Of a stretch of 64,000 nt of DNA, positions 1-9,255 are shown piece after piece (position 1 is the first letter of the stretch; every line of letters starts with the position of its first letter). Below the pieces are notes generated by a model that saw nothing but the letters and a program-made list of their open reading frames with translations, was not told the DNA's origin and did no database searches. Position numbers and translations under genes: made by a program. This DNA comes from Spirosoma telluris. GTDB taxonomy: Bacteria > Bacteroidota > Bacteroidia > Cytophagales > Spirosomataceae. The stretch covers positions 744,001 to 808,000 of the forward strand of contig QLII01000001.1 of assembly GCA_003259005.1 (NCBI GenBank). The letters run 5' to 3'.

Positions 1-1
1 C

Positions 2-268
2 ATCTACCGCGACATGCTGAAAGCTGTTCAGGAGGGCGATGAAGAGAAAGCCTATAGCTGCCAGAATCAATCAGACGCGTTTGGTCATCTTTACCAGTCA
101 GGCAAGACGCTGGGCGAATCTTTGTGGGCGCTGAAAGTGCTGATGCAGGAATATAACCTTTGTGGAACAACGGTGATGCCGCCCTTACAGTCGCTTTCTG
201 CCCGGGAGGAAAGGGACTTGAAAACAGCATTGATCGAATTAGTGGAGAAAGAAGAAATACAGCTTTGA
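2..268 (+). CDS. DapA-family aldolase/lyase, C-terminal part
   Basis: Only the last 88 codons lie in the window; the frame is open from the left edge and stops at TGA 266-268. The helical C-terminus (GKTLGESLWALKVLMQEY, then NLCGTTVMPPLQSLSAREE) resembles the C-terminal helices of dihydrodipicolinate synthase/N-acetylneuraminate lyase family class I aldolases. The Schiff-base lysine and Tyr motif lie outside the window, so the substrate cannot be read. Because a PdxA-like dehydrogenase and a DUF1537 kinase follow in the same direction, I infer a sugar-acid dehydratase or aldolase role rather than lysine biosynthesis. Confidence 0.65.
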   Translation: MYRDMLKAVQEGDEEKAYSCQNQSDAFGHLYQSGKTLGESLWALKVLMQEYNLCGTTVMPPLQSLSAREERDLKTALIELVEKEEIQL

Positions 269-280
269 TAGGTACTTAAT

Positions 281-356
281 GATTCTTTGGATTCTCTTGT
301 CCGTCAGCATCGTAGTAACCAAAGGATCTACAGAATCAATAGTATCCACAGAACCC
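281..356. repeat. Imperfect word-type inverted repeat between genes
   Basis: The left arm from 281 (GATTCTTTGGATTCTCTTG) matches the reverse complement of the right arm ending near 356 at 15 of 19 positions. It fills the gap between the DapA-family gene and the PdxA-like gene. The GATTCTTT word recurs in the repeats at 21.9, 30.7 and 54.4 kb. Confidence 0.5.
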
Positions 357-366
357 AAATCTATAC

Positions 367-1412
367 ATGAGTAATCAAACTAAACCAATTGTGGGTATCA
401 CCATGGGTGATCCGGCGAGTATTGGACCAGAAATAGCGGTGAAGGCTCTGTTGAATCCGGTTATTTATGCCATTTGTAAGCCGGTTCTGGTGGGAGATGC
501 AAAGGTATTTCAGGATATCGCCACCCGATTGAACCTGGAGGTTATTATCCATCCCATCACGTCCATTAGGGATGCATTTTTCCAGTTAGGGACCATTGAT
601 GTGTACGATCTGGACAATGTTGACCTGCCTAATCTACAGTTCGGAGAAATATCGGCGATGGCTGGTGAAGCTGCTTTTACCTCCGTTAAAACCGTAATCG
701 ATCTGGCATTAGCCGATGAGGTGGACGCAACTGTGACTGGCCCGATCAACAAAAAATCCATCAACGAAGCGGGGCATCATTTCGCTGGTCATACCGAAAT
801 CTATGCGCAGTTTACCAACACGAAAAAATATGGTATGTTGCTGGTCGAAGATCAGATGAAGGTGATTCACGTATCAACCCATGTGTCGTTGCGACAAGCC
901 TGTGATCTTGTCAAAAAAGACCGAATACTGGAAGTCATTGATTTGCTCTATAATGGACTTATTTCGCTCGGTGAAACGAACCTGAAAATTGGTGTAGCCG
1001 GACTAAATCCACACGCCGGTGATTCGGGGCTATTTGGAACCGAGGACGATCTGGAAATTCTACCTGCGGTCGAAGAAGCCAAACGTCGGGGGTATGACGT
1101 GGAAGGTCCGGTACCGGCTGACACGCTGTTTGCCAAGGCCGCCACGGGTTATTATGGGGGCGTTGTGGCCATGTACCACGATCAGGGCCACATCCCTTTC
1201 AAACTAACCGGATTTAAATGGAATGCCGAAAAAAAGCAGATGGACAGCGTTAAGGGGTCAATATTACGATGGGACTACCCATTATTCGTACCTCCGTCGA
1301 TCACGGAACCGCTTTTGAAATTGCGGGGAAGGGCGTAGCGAGTGCCGATGCTATGGTGTTGGCCATTGAATCAGCTGTTCAATTGGCGAAGAATCGTATA
1401 ATGAGTGAATGA
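367..1412 (+). CDS. pdxA: PdxA/PdxA2-family 4-phospho-acid dehydrogenase (one frameshift)
   Basis: This NAD-dependent dehydrogenase belongs to the 4-hydroxythreonine-4-phosphate dehydrogenase family. It starts with [14 protein letters not shown] and carries the metal/substrate motifs [21 protein letters not shown] and [11 protein letters not shown]. The frame breaks at the G4 run 1254-1257; adding one G restores [21 protein letters not shown] up to the stop at 1410-1412, about 348 residues, the usual family length. The next gene is a DUF1537 kinase. In characterised systems PdxA2 with a DUF1537 kinase oxidatively decarboxylates 4-phospho-D-threonate or D-erythronate to DHAP. I therefore favour acid-sugar catabolism over vitamin B6 synthesis, but cannot exclude a dual role. 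Confidence 0.85.
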
Positions 1413-1445
1413 GTGATTTACTGGACCTGTCATTCACTCATTCAC
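1405..1445. repeat. 12-bp inverted repeat across the pdxA stop
   Basis: GTGAATGAGTGA at 1405-1416 is the exact reverse complement of 1434-1445; further GAGTGAA-type words extend to about 1458. The pdxA-like stop codon (1410-1412) lies inside the left arm and the next start codon follows the right arm by 17 bases. Confidence 0.7.
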
Positions 1446-1462
1446 GCTTTCACTCATTAAAA

Positions 1463-2614
1463 ATGATAGCCGTCATTGCCGATGATTTAACGGGAGCTGC
1501 CGAACTGGCTGGTATCGGACTAACGTATGGGCTAATTGTTGAACTAGCGATGTCGGTTAACCCGCAATCAACACCCGATTTACTGGTGATTGCTACTGAT
1601 GCCCGGTCTGTTTCTGAACAGGAAGCTGTGCTGGAAATGACAGAAGTGAGTAAGGCATTACAAGCCATGAAACCGGAATTGATGTATAAAAAGATCGATT
1701 CTGTGTTGCGGGGACATGTGATCGCAGAAGTGCAGGCCCAGTTGGCCGTTTTGGGTTTGCCTAAAGCGTTACTGGTTCCGGCAAATCCGGCCCTTGGTAG
1801 AACATTGGTTAACGGACATTATTACGTTCATGGCAAGCTGATTCACCAGACACACTTTGCCCAGGACCCGGAGTTTCCAATAAAAGAGTCTGACGTACAG
1901 AAGCGATTTGATACAAAGTCCGAACAAGTAATGGTGTTAGCGCATCAGGCCGATTTTCCAGAACGAGGAATCATTATTGGAGAAGTTGAAAAGGAGGCTG
2001 ATTTGCATATCTGGGCCAGTCGCCTTGATAGTCAGATGGTAGTGGGAGGAGGTTCTAATTTTTTTAGGGCGATTCTGGATGCATTGACTCTGGAAAAACA
2101 GCTAGTTTCTGCAACAGGAGTCGTAGGTGGCCATAAACTCTATGTATGCGGCACCGCTTTCGGTGAAAGCATTTCGTTGGTGAAAAAGGCACTGAACGAT
2201 GGACATGCCATAAGTTACATGCCGAACGCATTAACGAGTTCTTGTAAGCTGGCGATGGTTGAATTGGAAAAGTGGGTTGCTGAAATCGTAAATTATTTTC
2301 GCCAGAACAGGCAAGTAATCATCGCTATTGACCCCACTTTTGTTGATAATAGCCGTAGCTCTGCCATTCACTTACGAATCAGGATGGCAATGGCCGTACA
2401 GGAAGTAATGAAACGGGTTCGCATACACGAGCTGATTATTGAAGGCGGCTCAACGGCGTCGGCTGTGCTTCGCCAGATTGGGATTTCGCGACTGGTGCCC
2501 GTTCAGGAACTAGCCCCCGGTGTTGTTCGGAGTGAGGCCATTGAACAGCAAGAATTATATATTACTATGAAACCGGGCAGCTATTCCTGGCCAACGGAAT
2601 TGTGGACATTCTGA
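1463..2614 (+). CDS. Four-carbon acid sugar kinase (DUF1537 family)
   Basis: An intact protein of about 383 residues starting MIAVIADDLTGAAELAG, the N-terminal motif of the family that phosphorylates threonate, erythronate and related acids. The substrate region shows KKIDSVLRGH (about residues 73-82) and the C-terminal nucleotide-binding domain contains IIEGGSTASAVLRQIG, the glycine/serine-rich ATP loop. I start at ATG 1463; an upstream in-frame ATG at 1409 would translate the palindromic repeat. It follows the PdxA-like gene and precedes the symporter by 16 bases, giving an uptake-phosphorylation-oxidation order. The exact acid used is unknown. Confidence 0.88.
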   Translation: MIAVIADDLTGAAELAGIGLTYGLIVELAMSVNPQSTPDLLVIATDARSVSEQEAVLEMTEVSKALQAMKPELMYKKIDSVLRGHVIAEVQAQLAVLGLPKALLVPANPALGRTLVNGHYYVHGKLIHQTHFAQDPEFPIKESDVQKRFDTKSEQVMVLAHQADFPERGIIIGEVEKEADLHIWASRLDSQMVVGGGSNFFRAILDALTLEKQLVSATGVVGGHKLYVCGTAFGESISLVKKALNDGHAISYMPNALTSSCKLAMVELEKWVAEIVNYFRQNRQVIIAIDPTFVDNSRSSAIHLRIRMAMAVQEVMKRVRIHELIIEGGSTASAVLRQIGISRLVPVQELAPGVVRSEAIEQQELYITMKPGSYSWPTELWTF

Positions 2615-2630
2615 CTAATTCCTAAATGAA

Positions 2631-4254
2631 ATGTCAACCCCGACCTTAAGCGTAATTGATTACCTGATAATCGGTATGGTGCTGATTATCAACTTGTATT
2701 TTGGGTTGCGGTACGCCAAAAATCAACGTACAACCGAAACTTATTTCGCTGCCAGAGGTAGAGTGCCTGCCTGGGCCATCGGAATGTCGTTGCTAGCTAC
2801 CTTAATCAGCAGCGTTACGTTTCTGGGCTACCCGAGCGAAGGCTATTCCTCAAACTGGATTCTACTGGTACAAGGGCTGATGGTGCCTATTATTTTGTTG
2901 GGAACCATCTGGTTTATCGTGCCGCTTTACCGCAAAGTCATTGGCCTGAGTACCTACGAATATTTCGAAAAACGCTTCGGTTCTTTTGCCCGCTATTATA
3001 GTTCAACCGCCTTTGTTCTCCGCCAGTTTTCGTCCATGGGGACGGTCTTTTTTCTGCTATCAGTGGCACTGACGAACATGACGGGGGCGACACCTTTTAC
3101 ATCATCGTTATCGTTGGCCTAATTATCATTGCCGTCAATTTGTTGGGGGGCATTGAAGCGGTTATCTGGCTGGATGTGTTTCAGGGATTCATGCTCTTTG
3201 CCAGCGGTATTCTCTGCGTACTGGTTATCGTTTTCTCCGTCAAAGGTGGCTTGCCCGAAGTGATGACGATTGCTTCTGCCAATAATCGAACGGGCTTTGG
3301 TCCCTACGACCTGGATTTTACCAAACTAACTTTTTTTGTGATGGTTATCAACGGCGCGTTTTACGCCGTTCAAAAGTACGGTACCGATCAGACCGTTGTA
3401 CAGCGTTACCTGACTGCCAAAACCGACAAAGCTGCTATCAGGGCCTCTATTCTTGGTATCTCCCTGACGGTACCGGTTTGGGCACTCTTCATGTTCATCG
3501 GCACGGCTTTATTCGTATACTACAAGCAACAGCCCTTGCCACAGGGGATACGTCCGGATGCCGTTTTTCCGTATTTCATTATGACCAAATTTCCGACGGG
3601 GTAGTCGGGTTCATTCTGGCGGCCATGATTTCGGCCGCTATCTGTAGTCTCAGCGCTGATTTGAATTCGCTGGCTGCTGTTGGCCTGGAGGATTTCTATA
3701 AAAAAGCGCGCCCGGCTCGTACCGATCAGGAATACCTGCGGGTGAGTAAGGGGATCGTTGTCATCTCAGGTGTGATAGCTATTCTCATTGGCGCCATTTA
3801 CTTACAGGCTGGAAATGAAGGGTTCTGGGATTGTTTTTACATTGTACGCTATTTTTTCGGGTGGAATAGTTGGTATTTTCCTGCTGGGTATTTTCAGCGC
3901 ACGGCCAACAAGCAGGGGGTCAATATTGCCATTGTGGTCTGTATTGTGTTCACTGCCTATGCCTTTCTGACCTCTACCCAGATTGGGTATGGTACTAGCA
4001 AGAAACTACTGCTGGACCTGGGCGATTACAATTTTACCCATCATAAACTGATGTTGGGTGTGTATAGCCATCTGGTGGTCATTGGCGTTGGTTATGTCGC
4101 CAGTCTATTTTTCCCGAAACCGACACTGGATAAAAACCTATTATACAGCGGCTGGCGAAGTGCATCGAACGAGTATTCAGGGGAAGAAAATTCCTCCTTA
4201 TCAACTTCTTCGAAACTTGATGCGTTGGCCGGGTCGCCAATACAGTCCTTGTAG
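2631..4254 (+). CDS. Sodium:solute symporter (SSS family), four frame breaks
   Basis: A multi-pass membrane transporter of the SSS family. The N-terminus reads DYLIIGMVLIINLYFGLRYAK, then a TETYFAARGRVPAWAIGMS segment typical of the family and GYPSEGYSSNWI. Breaks occur at 3083-3087 (G5), 3598-3601 (G4), near 3830 and near 3903. Three are repaired by one extra G; the one near 3830 needs one base removed or two added. Repaired, the product is about 541 residues with about 12 to 13 membrane helices, normal for the family. The last residues (SNEYSGEENSS onward) are uncertain. It probably imports the acid sugar used by the neighbouring kinase and dehydrogenase. Confidence 0.83.
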
Positions 4255-4264
4255 CCCCAATGCT

Positions 4265-5148
4265 ATGATCCTCAACCGCCGACAATTCATTGTATCCAGT
4301 TCACTCCTGTCAACAGGGTTGTTTTTGCCTGAGGTCTGGGCCAAAAGCAGGCAGTCCTTCAGGATTGCCGTAGTTGATTTGATGATTCTGAAACGGCAGA
4401 AAGTAGGGGCTTTTCAACTGACTAAAGAGATTGGTGCCGATGGTCTCGAGGTTGATATGGGTGGCCTGGGTCAGCGGGAAACTTTTGATAACCAGCTGGC
4501 TAATCCGGAGATTCGCCAGCAGTTTCTCGATAAAGCGAAGGAGTTTAAATTGACGATCTGCTCGTTAGCCATGACCGGGTTCTACGCGCAGTCGTTTGCG
4601 ACTCGCCCAACGTATCAGCGTATGATTCAGGATTGCTTCGACACCATGAACGCCATGCAGGTAAAGGTGGCCTTTCTGCCCCTGGGTATTCAGGGCGATC
4701 TGGTCAAGAACCCTGAGCTACGTCCCGCCATAGTCGAGCGGCTAAGAGTAGTGGGTGACATGGCTGGAAAAGCAGGCGTCATTGTCGGTATCGAAACATC
4801 ATTGGATGCCAAAGGTGAAGTCGGGTTGCTGGATGAAATTGGGTCAACGAACATTCAGATTTATTTTAATTTCTCCAATCCGCTGAAAGCCGGGCGTGAT
4901 TTGCATGACGAATTACGACTACTGGGTAAAAAGCGAATTTGTCAGATTCACTGCACCGATGAAGACGGCGTCTGGCTCCAGAACAACCCCGAATAGACCT
5001 TAAAAAAGTAAAGCAGACGCTGAATGATATGGGTTGGAAGGGCTGGCTGGTTATCGAACGTTCGCGCGATGCCAGCGACCCACGGAATGTTAAGAAGAAT
5101 TTTAGCGCGAATGCCGCTTATTTAAAATCTATTTTTCAGGCTGGGTAA
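4265..5148 (+). CDS. Secreted sugar phosphate isomerase/epimerase-like TIM barrel (frameshift)
   Basis: It begins MILNRRQFIVSSSLLSTGLF, a twin-arginine-like or lipid-type export signal, then a xylose-isomerase-like TIM barrel with EIGADGLEVDMGGLG, KVAFLPLG, VGIETSLDAK and CQIHCTDEDG, where the Glu, Asp and His residues are likely metal ligands. The frame breaks at C4 4987-4990; one extra C gives NNPRIDLKKVKQTLNDMGW and a natural end AAYLKSIFQAG at 5148, about 295 residues. The start at 4265 lies 10 bases after the symporter stop, so the genes are probably cotranscribed. Substrate unknown; probably an exported isomerase or epimerase of the same catabolic locus. Confidence 0.8.
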
Positions 5149-5274
5149 CTCAGTTGTTACTTTTAGATCATATGGTTAAGTGCTGATTATGAGGTGTTTA
5201 AATTGGGGTTTCTATTTTACTCAATAAACTGAACAAAATTACTCAACGTATTGAGTAAAATCTTTACTGAGTTT

Positions 5275-5427
5275 ATGAAGGCTAATCTCATCTATCTAAT
5301 CTTCTTCTTCATCTTTTCCATAGCCAGTATCGCCCAACCTATACCGATTACAAATCTGCGTTGTGAGTATAGCGAGAATCCAATTGGCGTTCAGTCTGTA
5401 AAACTAGCTCTGAGCTCGTTAAGCTAA
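5275..5427 (+). pseudogene. 5-prime remnant of a secreted alpha-L-rhamnosidase
   Basis: Fifty codons begin with a signal peptide (MKANLIYLIFFFIFSIASIAQ) followed by PITNLRCEYSENPIGV, the start of the N-terminal domain of GH78 alpha-L-rhamnosidases. The family signature is then lost (QSVKLALSSLS, stop) and the REP hairpin of the neighbouring transposase unit begins 10 bases later. The rest of the enzyme, normally about 900 residues, is absent. I infer loss through deletion or insertion at the REP/RAYT site. Confidence 0.6.
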
Positions 5428-5437
5428 TATTCTGCAA

Positions 5438-5470
5438 AACTTCCCGAAAGTTTTGAACTTTCGGGAAGTT
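5438..5470. repeat. REP hairpin, copy 1 (left of RAYT)
   Basis: AACTTCCCGAAAGTT (5438-5452) and AACTTTCGGGAAGTT (5456-5470) form a perfect 15-bp stem with a 3-base loop TTG. The same arms recur at 6154-6186, so the RAYT gene is bracketed by the pair. Confidence 0.88.
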
Positions 5471-5535
5471 GGTTGTCACGTTAAATGGTTTTTTGTGTCT
5501 TAGGGGAGATTTGAAATCATAGCCTATTTATCAAG

Positions 5536-6188
5536 ATGCAGAATAACGAAATCCCACTTTTTCCGGACCACGTCTATCATATTTATACACACGCGAACGG
5601 GAAGGAAAATCTATTCGTAACGACCGAAAACTATCTGTACTTTCTGAAAGATATGCTTATTTCATTGAGCCAATTGCAGAGACTTATGCCTACTGTCTGA
5701 TGCCAAATCACATCCATTTGATGGTAAGAATTAGATCGGATAAGGCTTTACAGAAAGCTCACCTACTATTTCAACTAGAAAAAGCCCCTTCTCCAAAATT
5801 TACCCCGCTTGCCGAAGGTGAATTTTCTCAATTTCTGAGTAAAACATTCGGTAATCTACTCAGCTCGTATACGTTGTCGTTCAACAGACAGCAGAATCGA
5901 AGAGGGAGCTTATTCATGCCTAATTTTAAGCGAAAACAAATTGATTCAGAGCATTACTACACACGACTGATTCGGTACATTCACCGAAACCCGATTCATC
6001 ACGGTTTTACGACAACCTTTACCGAATGGGAGTTTTCATCCTACCATTCGATTTTATCAACTAAGCCGACCCGACTTTGCCGATCTGAAGTAGTAGACTG
6101 GTTTGGCTCTAAAGAAGCCTTTATTACTTCTCAACAGGCACATGAGGAACAGGAACTTCCCGAAAGTTTTAAACTTTCGGGAAGTTAG
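5536..6188 (+). CDS. REP-associated tyrosine transposase (RAYT, Y1/TnpA_REP), one frameshift
   Basis: A single-strand HUH transposase. It starts MQNNEIPLFPDHVYHIYTHA; MPNHIHLMVRI contains the HxH metal-binding pair, and the later segment HYYTRLIRYIHRNPIHH holds the catalytic Tyr region. The break near A3 5647-5649 is repaired by one A, joining YLYFLK to RYAYFIEPIAETYAYCLMPNH; the product is about 218 residues. The stop lies in the right REP, so the last residues (LPESFKLSGS) are encoded by the hairpin. RAYTs are known to act on REP or REPIN hairpins, which fits the two flanking copies. The symporter operon and glycosidase remnants on either side are unrelated. Confidence 0.86.
6154..6186. repeat. 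REP hairpin, copy 2 (overlaps RAYT 3-prime end)
   Basis: The arms at 6154-6168 and 6172-6186 are identical to copy 1; only the loop differs (TTA). It encodes the last ten codons of the RAYT. A partial arm (CTTTCGGGAA) recurs near 6213. Confidence 0.88.
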
Positions 6189-6291
6189 AAAATCGACCGG
6201 CTAACATCATACAATCTTTCGGGAAAATAATAGACAGCTATAGTCTTTATCACGGATAGTTTTGTACTCCAAGATACCTGCCTGACTGGTT

Positions 6292-6666
6292 TTGCCAGAG
6301 CCGGTTTTAATGCACTCGGCGGGCATAACGGGCGATGCGGTCATTCAGAAAATAGACGACCTCTATGTTATGTTTTATTTCGGGGCTTTCTGGGAAGACC
6401 GTAAAGGGGCATTCAACCGGTTTGCAGCCTCAACGGATTTGGTGAATTGGACCGATTGGGCCGGTGAAAATCTGATCGAACCGTCGGAACCGTATGATGA
6501 CTTGTATGCCCATAAGTCATTCGTTGTGAAGCACAAAGGCGTTGTCTATCACTTCTATTGCGCTGTGAACAAGCACGATCAACGAGGCATCGCCGTGGCC
6601 ACGTCGGTCGATTTAGGGAAGGGCAAGAAGAGTTTCGTACCTGCACCTATCCCTAAGAAACCATGA
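6292..6666 (+). pseudogene. C-terminal fragment of a GH43/GH32-like five-bladed propeller glycosidase
   Basis: About 124 codons with PEPVLMHSAGITGDAVI, YVMFYFGAFWEDRKGAFN, STDLVNWTDWAGENLIEP and HKSFVVKHKGVVYHFYCA, a sequence style of beta-propeller glycosidases (GH43/GH32-like). There is an in-frame stop at 6283-6285 and only a TTG at 6292, so the N-terminal half and its catalytic Asp are missing. With the rhamnosidase stub on the other side of the RAYT unit, this looks like two truncated glycosidase genes left after rearrangement. Confidence 0.55.
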
Positions 6667-6690
6667 GGTATAAGCTTAGTGGAGGTTTTC

Positions 6691-6758
6691 TTTTAGACAG
6701 GATTTACAGGATGAACAGAATTTTTGAAAAATACATATCCTGTAAATCCTGTCTAAAA
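6691..6758. repeat. Perfect 22-bp inverted repeat inside the beta-galactosidase 5-prime end
   Basis: The 22 bases at 6691-6712 are the exact reverse complement of 6737-6758, with a 24-base spacer. The word is the AGGATTTACAGGA/TCCTGTAAATCCT type. The reading frame of the beta-galactosidase stays open through it. Confidence 0.9.
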
Positions 6759-9179
6759 TTGTTTTCGATCCTGCTTTTTGTGCTGTGTACCACGGTTGCT
6801 TTCGCCCAAAACGAACCACGAACCATACTGGACTTCAACAAAGACTGGCGGTTTTATCTGGGCGATGAGGCAAAAGCGAAGATCATCACGTTCAACGATT
6901 CAGACTGGCGAACTCTGAACTTACCTCATGACTGGAGCATTGAAGGGCAGTTCAGCAAGCATCACCTCAGCACCACGCAGGAAGGTGCCTTGCCCACGGG
7001 TATTGGTTGGTACCGGAAAGCGTTTACGGTTTCAACGTCGGCAAAAGGCAAAGCCGTTTTTATTGAATTCGATGGTATTTACCGAAACAGTGAAGTCTGG
7101 ATTAATGGGCATTCACTAGGTATTCGGCCGTATGGGTATAGCTCGTTTCGGTATGAACTCAGTACGTATCTGAAATTCGGCAGGGAGAAAAATGTACTGG
7201 CCGTTCGGGTCGATAATTCGGCGCAACCCAATTCCCGCTGGTATACCGGGTCTGGCATTTACCGAAATGTGCGACTGGTAACGACTTCACAAATAGCCGT
7301 TAATCAGTGGGGTACGTTCGTGACGACGCCAACAGTAACCAGTCAGAAAGCGGTTATCGCCTTACAAACCAGCATTCGCAAGGCAGTTGGTAGGACGTCT
7401 AAGGGCGAGCTGCCAACGATCCGGCTCGTCAGCACGATTCTGGATGCGGCCGGGAAAGAGGTTGCTACACAAACGACACAATCGGTCCGCCTGATTGATA
7501 CGCTTATTACTGTTTCTCAACAGGTTGACGTATCAAATCCAATACTTTGGTCAGTTGAGAAGCCCTACCTCTACAAACTAGTTACCCGAATTTACAACCA
7601 GAACCGGCTGGAGGATAGGTACGAAACTCCGCTGGGAATTCGCTCTTTCAAGTTTGACCCAGCGACCGGATTCTCGTTGAATGGGCAACCAATGAAAATT
7701 CTGGGTGTTTGTCTGCACCATGATTTGGGGGCCTTGGGAGCCGCTGTGAACCGACGTGCCATGCAGCGTCAGCTTGAGCTACTGAAAGCGATGGGCTGTA
7801 ACGCCATTCGCACGGCACACAATCCCCCCGCCCCCGAATTTCTGGATCTATGCGACGAAATGGGCTTCCTGGTCATGGACGAAGCATTCGACATGTGGAA
7901 GAAGAAGAAGTCGAAGCAGGACTATGGGCTCACTTGGGATACATGGCACAAAACCGACCTCGAAGACATGGTTCGTCGCGACCGTAACCATCCGTCTATT
8001 TTTATCTGGAGCATTGGTAATGAAATTCGCGAACAGTTTGATTCAACGGGCATTACGATTGCGAATGAGTTAGCGTCTATCGTTAAAACACTAGATACAA
8101 CCCGACCTGTTACGTCGGCCCTGACCGAAAATATACCCGACAAAAATTTTATCTATCGCTCCGGAGCATTAGATATTCTGGGTTTCAATTACAAGCACGA
8201 AGCCTACGCCGACTTCCCGAAGACTTTTCCCAATCAGGTTGTTTTAGCGTCTGAAACAGGTTCATCCCTTCAAACGCGCGGGCACTATGACATGCCGTCC
8301 GATTCTGTGCGCATGTGGGGAAAAGGTGGGCCTACCAAATTCACCGACGGCAACCCAGACTGGACAGCATCGGCTTATGATAACGAAGCCGCTTACTGGG
8401 GTTCTACGCACGAGCAGACGTGGAAAGTGATTAAAAAACTACCGCACATGGCGGGACTGTTTATCTGGACTGGCTTCGATTATCTGGGCGAACCGCACCC
8501 CTATCCGTGGCCAGCCCGCAGCTCGTATTTTGGTATTCTCGATCTGGCCGGTTTCCCCAAAGATGTATATTATCTATACCAATCGGAGTGGACGAACAAA
8601 CCGGTTTTGCACATCTTTCCGCACTGGAATTGGCCAAAAGGGAAGACTGTTGATGTGTGGGCGTACTACAATCAGGCCGATGAAGTTGAGCTATTTTTGA
8701 ACGATAAATCACTGGGCGTTCAAAAGAAAACGGGCGATGAACTGCACGTCATGTGGCGGGTTAAGTACGAACCCGGCACTCTGAAAGCCGTTTCCCGAAA
8801 AAATGGCAGGGAGGTTCTAATCCGAACGATGTCAACTGCTGGAAAACCCGCAAAAATTCAGTTGATAGCTGATCGAACTGCCCTAAACGCTGATGGTAAA
8901 GACCTGTCCTTTATCACCGTAAACGTACTGGACGAGCAAGGTAACCTTATTCCCGACGCCAATCACCTGATCACATTTAGCGTTAACGGTGGAGGCACCC
9001 TCGTTGGGGTCGACAATGGGTATCAGGCCAGCCTTGAGTCTTTCAAGGCCAACTATCGCAAAGTATATAATGGCAAGTGCCTGGCGATTATTCAGACGAA
9101 TGAGAAGGCGGGTAGAATTCGTGTGAAGGCTACGTCAGAGGGATTGCAAGGCGCAGAAATTGAATTGGTTAGCCAATAA
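6711..9179 (+). CDS. Secreted beta-galactosidase/GH2 glycoside hydrolase
   Basis: An intact GH2 enzyme. A hydrophobic export signal (LFSILLFVLCTTVAFA, cleavage before QNEPRT) is followed by the sugar-binding domain (DFNKDWRFYLGD, LNLPHDWSIEG), the immunoglobulin-like domain, then the TIM barrel with GVCLHHDLGALG, the acid/base Glu in IWSIGNEI (codon 8022-8024) and the nucleophile Glu in LASETGSS (8253-8255). A C-terminal beta-sandwich with an invasin-like segment (ALNADGKDLSFITVNVLDE) follows. The start is uncertain: ATG 6663 overlaps the upstream stop, ATG 6711 lies in the left arm of the 22-bp palindrome, and TTG 6759 follows its right arm directly. It probably acts in the periplasm or at the cell surface on plant galactosides. 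Confidence 0.9.
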   Translation: MNRIFEKYISCKSCLKLFSILLFVLCTTVAFAQNEPRTILDFNKDWRFYLGDEAKAKIITFNDSDWRTLNLPHDWSIEGQFSKHHLSTTQEGALPTGIGWYRKAFTVSTSAKGKAVFIEFDGIYRNSEVWINGHSLGIRPYGYSSFRYELSTYLKFGREKNVLAVRVDNSAQPNSRWYTGSGIYRNVRLVTTSQIAVNQWGTFVTTPTVTSQKAVIALQTSIRKAVGRTSKGELPTIRLVSTILDAAGKEVATQTTQSVRLIDTLITVSQQVDVSNPILWSVEKPYLYKLVTRIYNQNRLEDRYETPLGIRSFKFDPATGFSLNGQPMKILGVCLHHDLGALGAAVNRRAMQRQLELLKAMGCNAIRTAHNPPAPEFLDLCDEMGFLVMDEAFDMWKKKKSKQDYGLTWDTWHKTDLEDMVRRDRNHPSIFIWSIGNEIREQFDSTGITIANELASIVKTLDTTRPVTSALTENIPDKNFIYRSGALDILGFNYKHEAYADFPKTFPNQVVLASETGSSLQTRGHYDMPSDSVRMWGKGGPTKFTDGNPDWTASAYDNEAAYWGSTHEQTWKVIKKLPHMAGLFIWTGFDYLGEPHPYPWPARSSYFGILDLAGFPKDVYYLYQSEWTNKPVLHIFPHWNWPKGKTVDVWAYYNQADEVELFLNDKSLGVQKKTGDELHVMWRVKYEPGTLKAVSRKNGREVLIRTMSTAGKPAKIQLIADRTALNADGKDLSFITVNVLDEQGNLIPDANHLITFSVNGGGTLVGVDNGYQASLESFKANYRKVYNGKCLAIIQTNEKAGRIRVKATSEGLQGAEIELVSQ

Positions 9180-9181
9180 AT

Positions 9182-9238
9182 AGAACACAGATTTTTATGA
9201 TTGTCAGGATCTTAATGATCATAAAAATCGGCGTTCTA
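9182..9238. terminator. Inverted repeat between convergent genes, probable two-way terminator
   Basis: Arms 9182-9201 and 9219-9238 share the core GATTTTTATGAT/ATCATAAAAATC with two mismatches in 20. The hairpin lies three bases after the beta-galactosidase stop and 18 bases from the barrel-protein stop. Confidence 0.6.
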
Positions 9239-9255
9239 TCTATCGACAAAACCAC

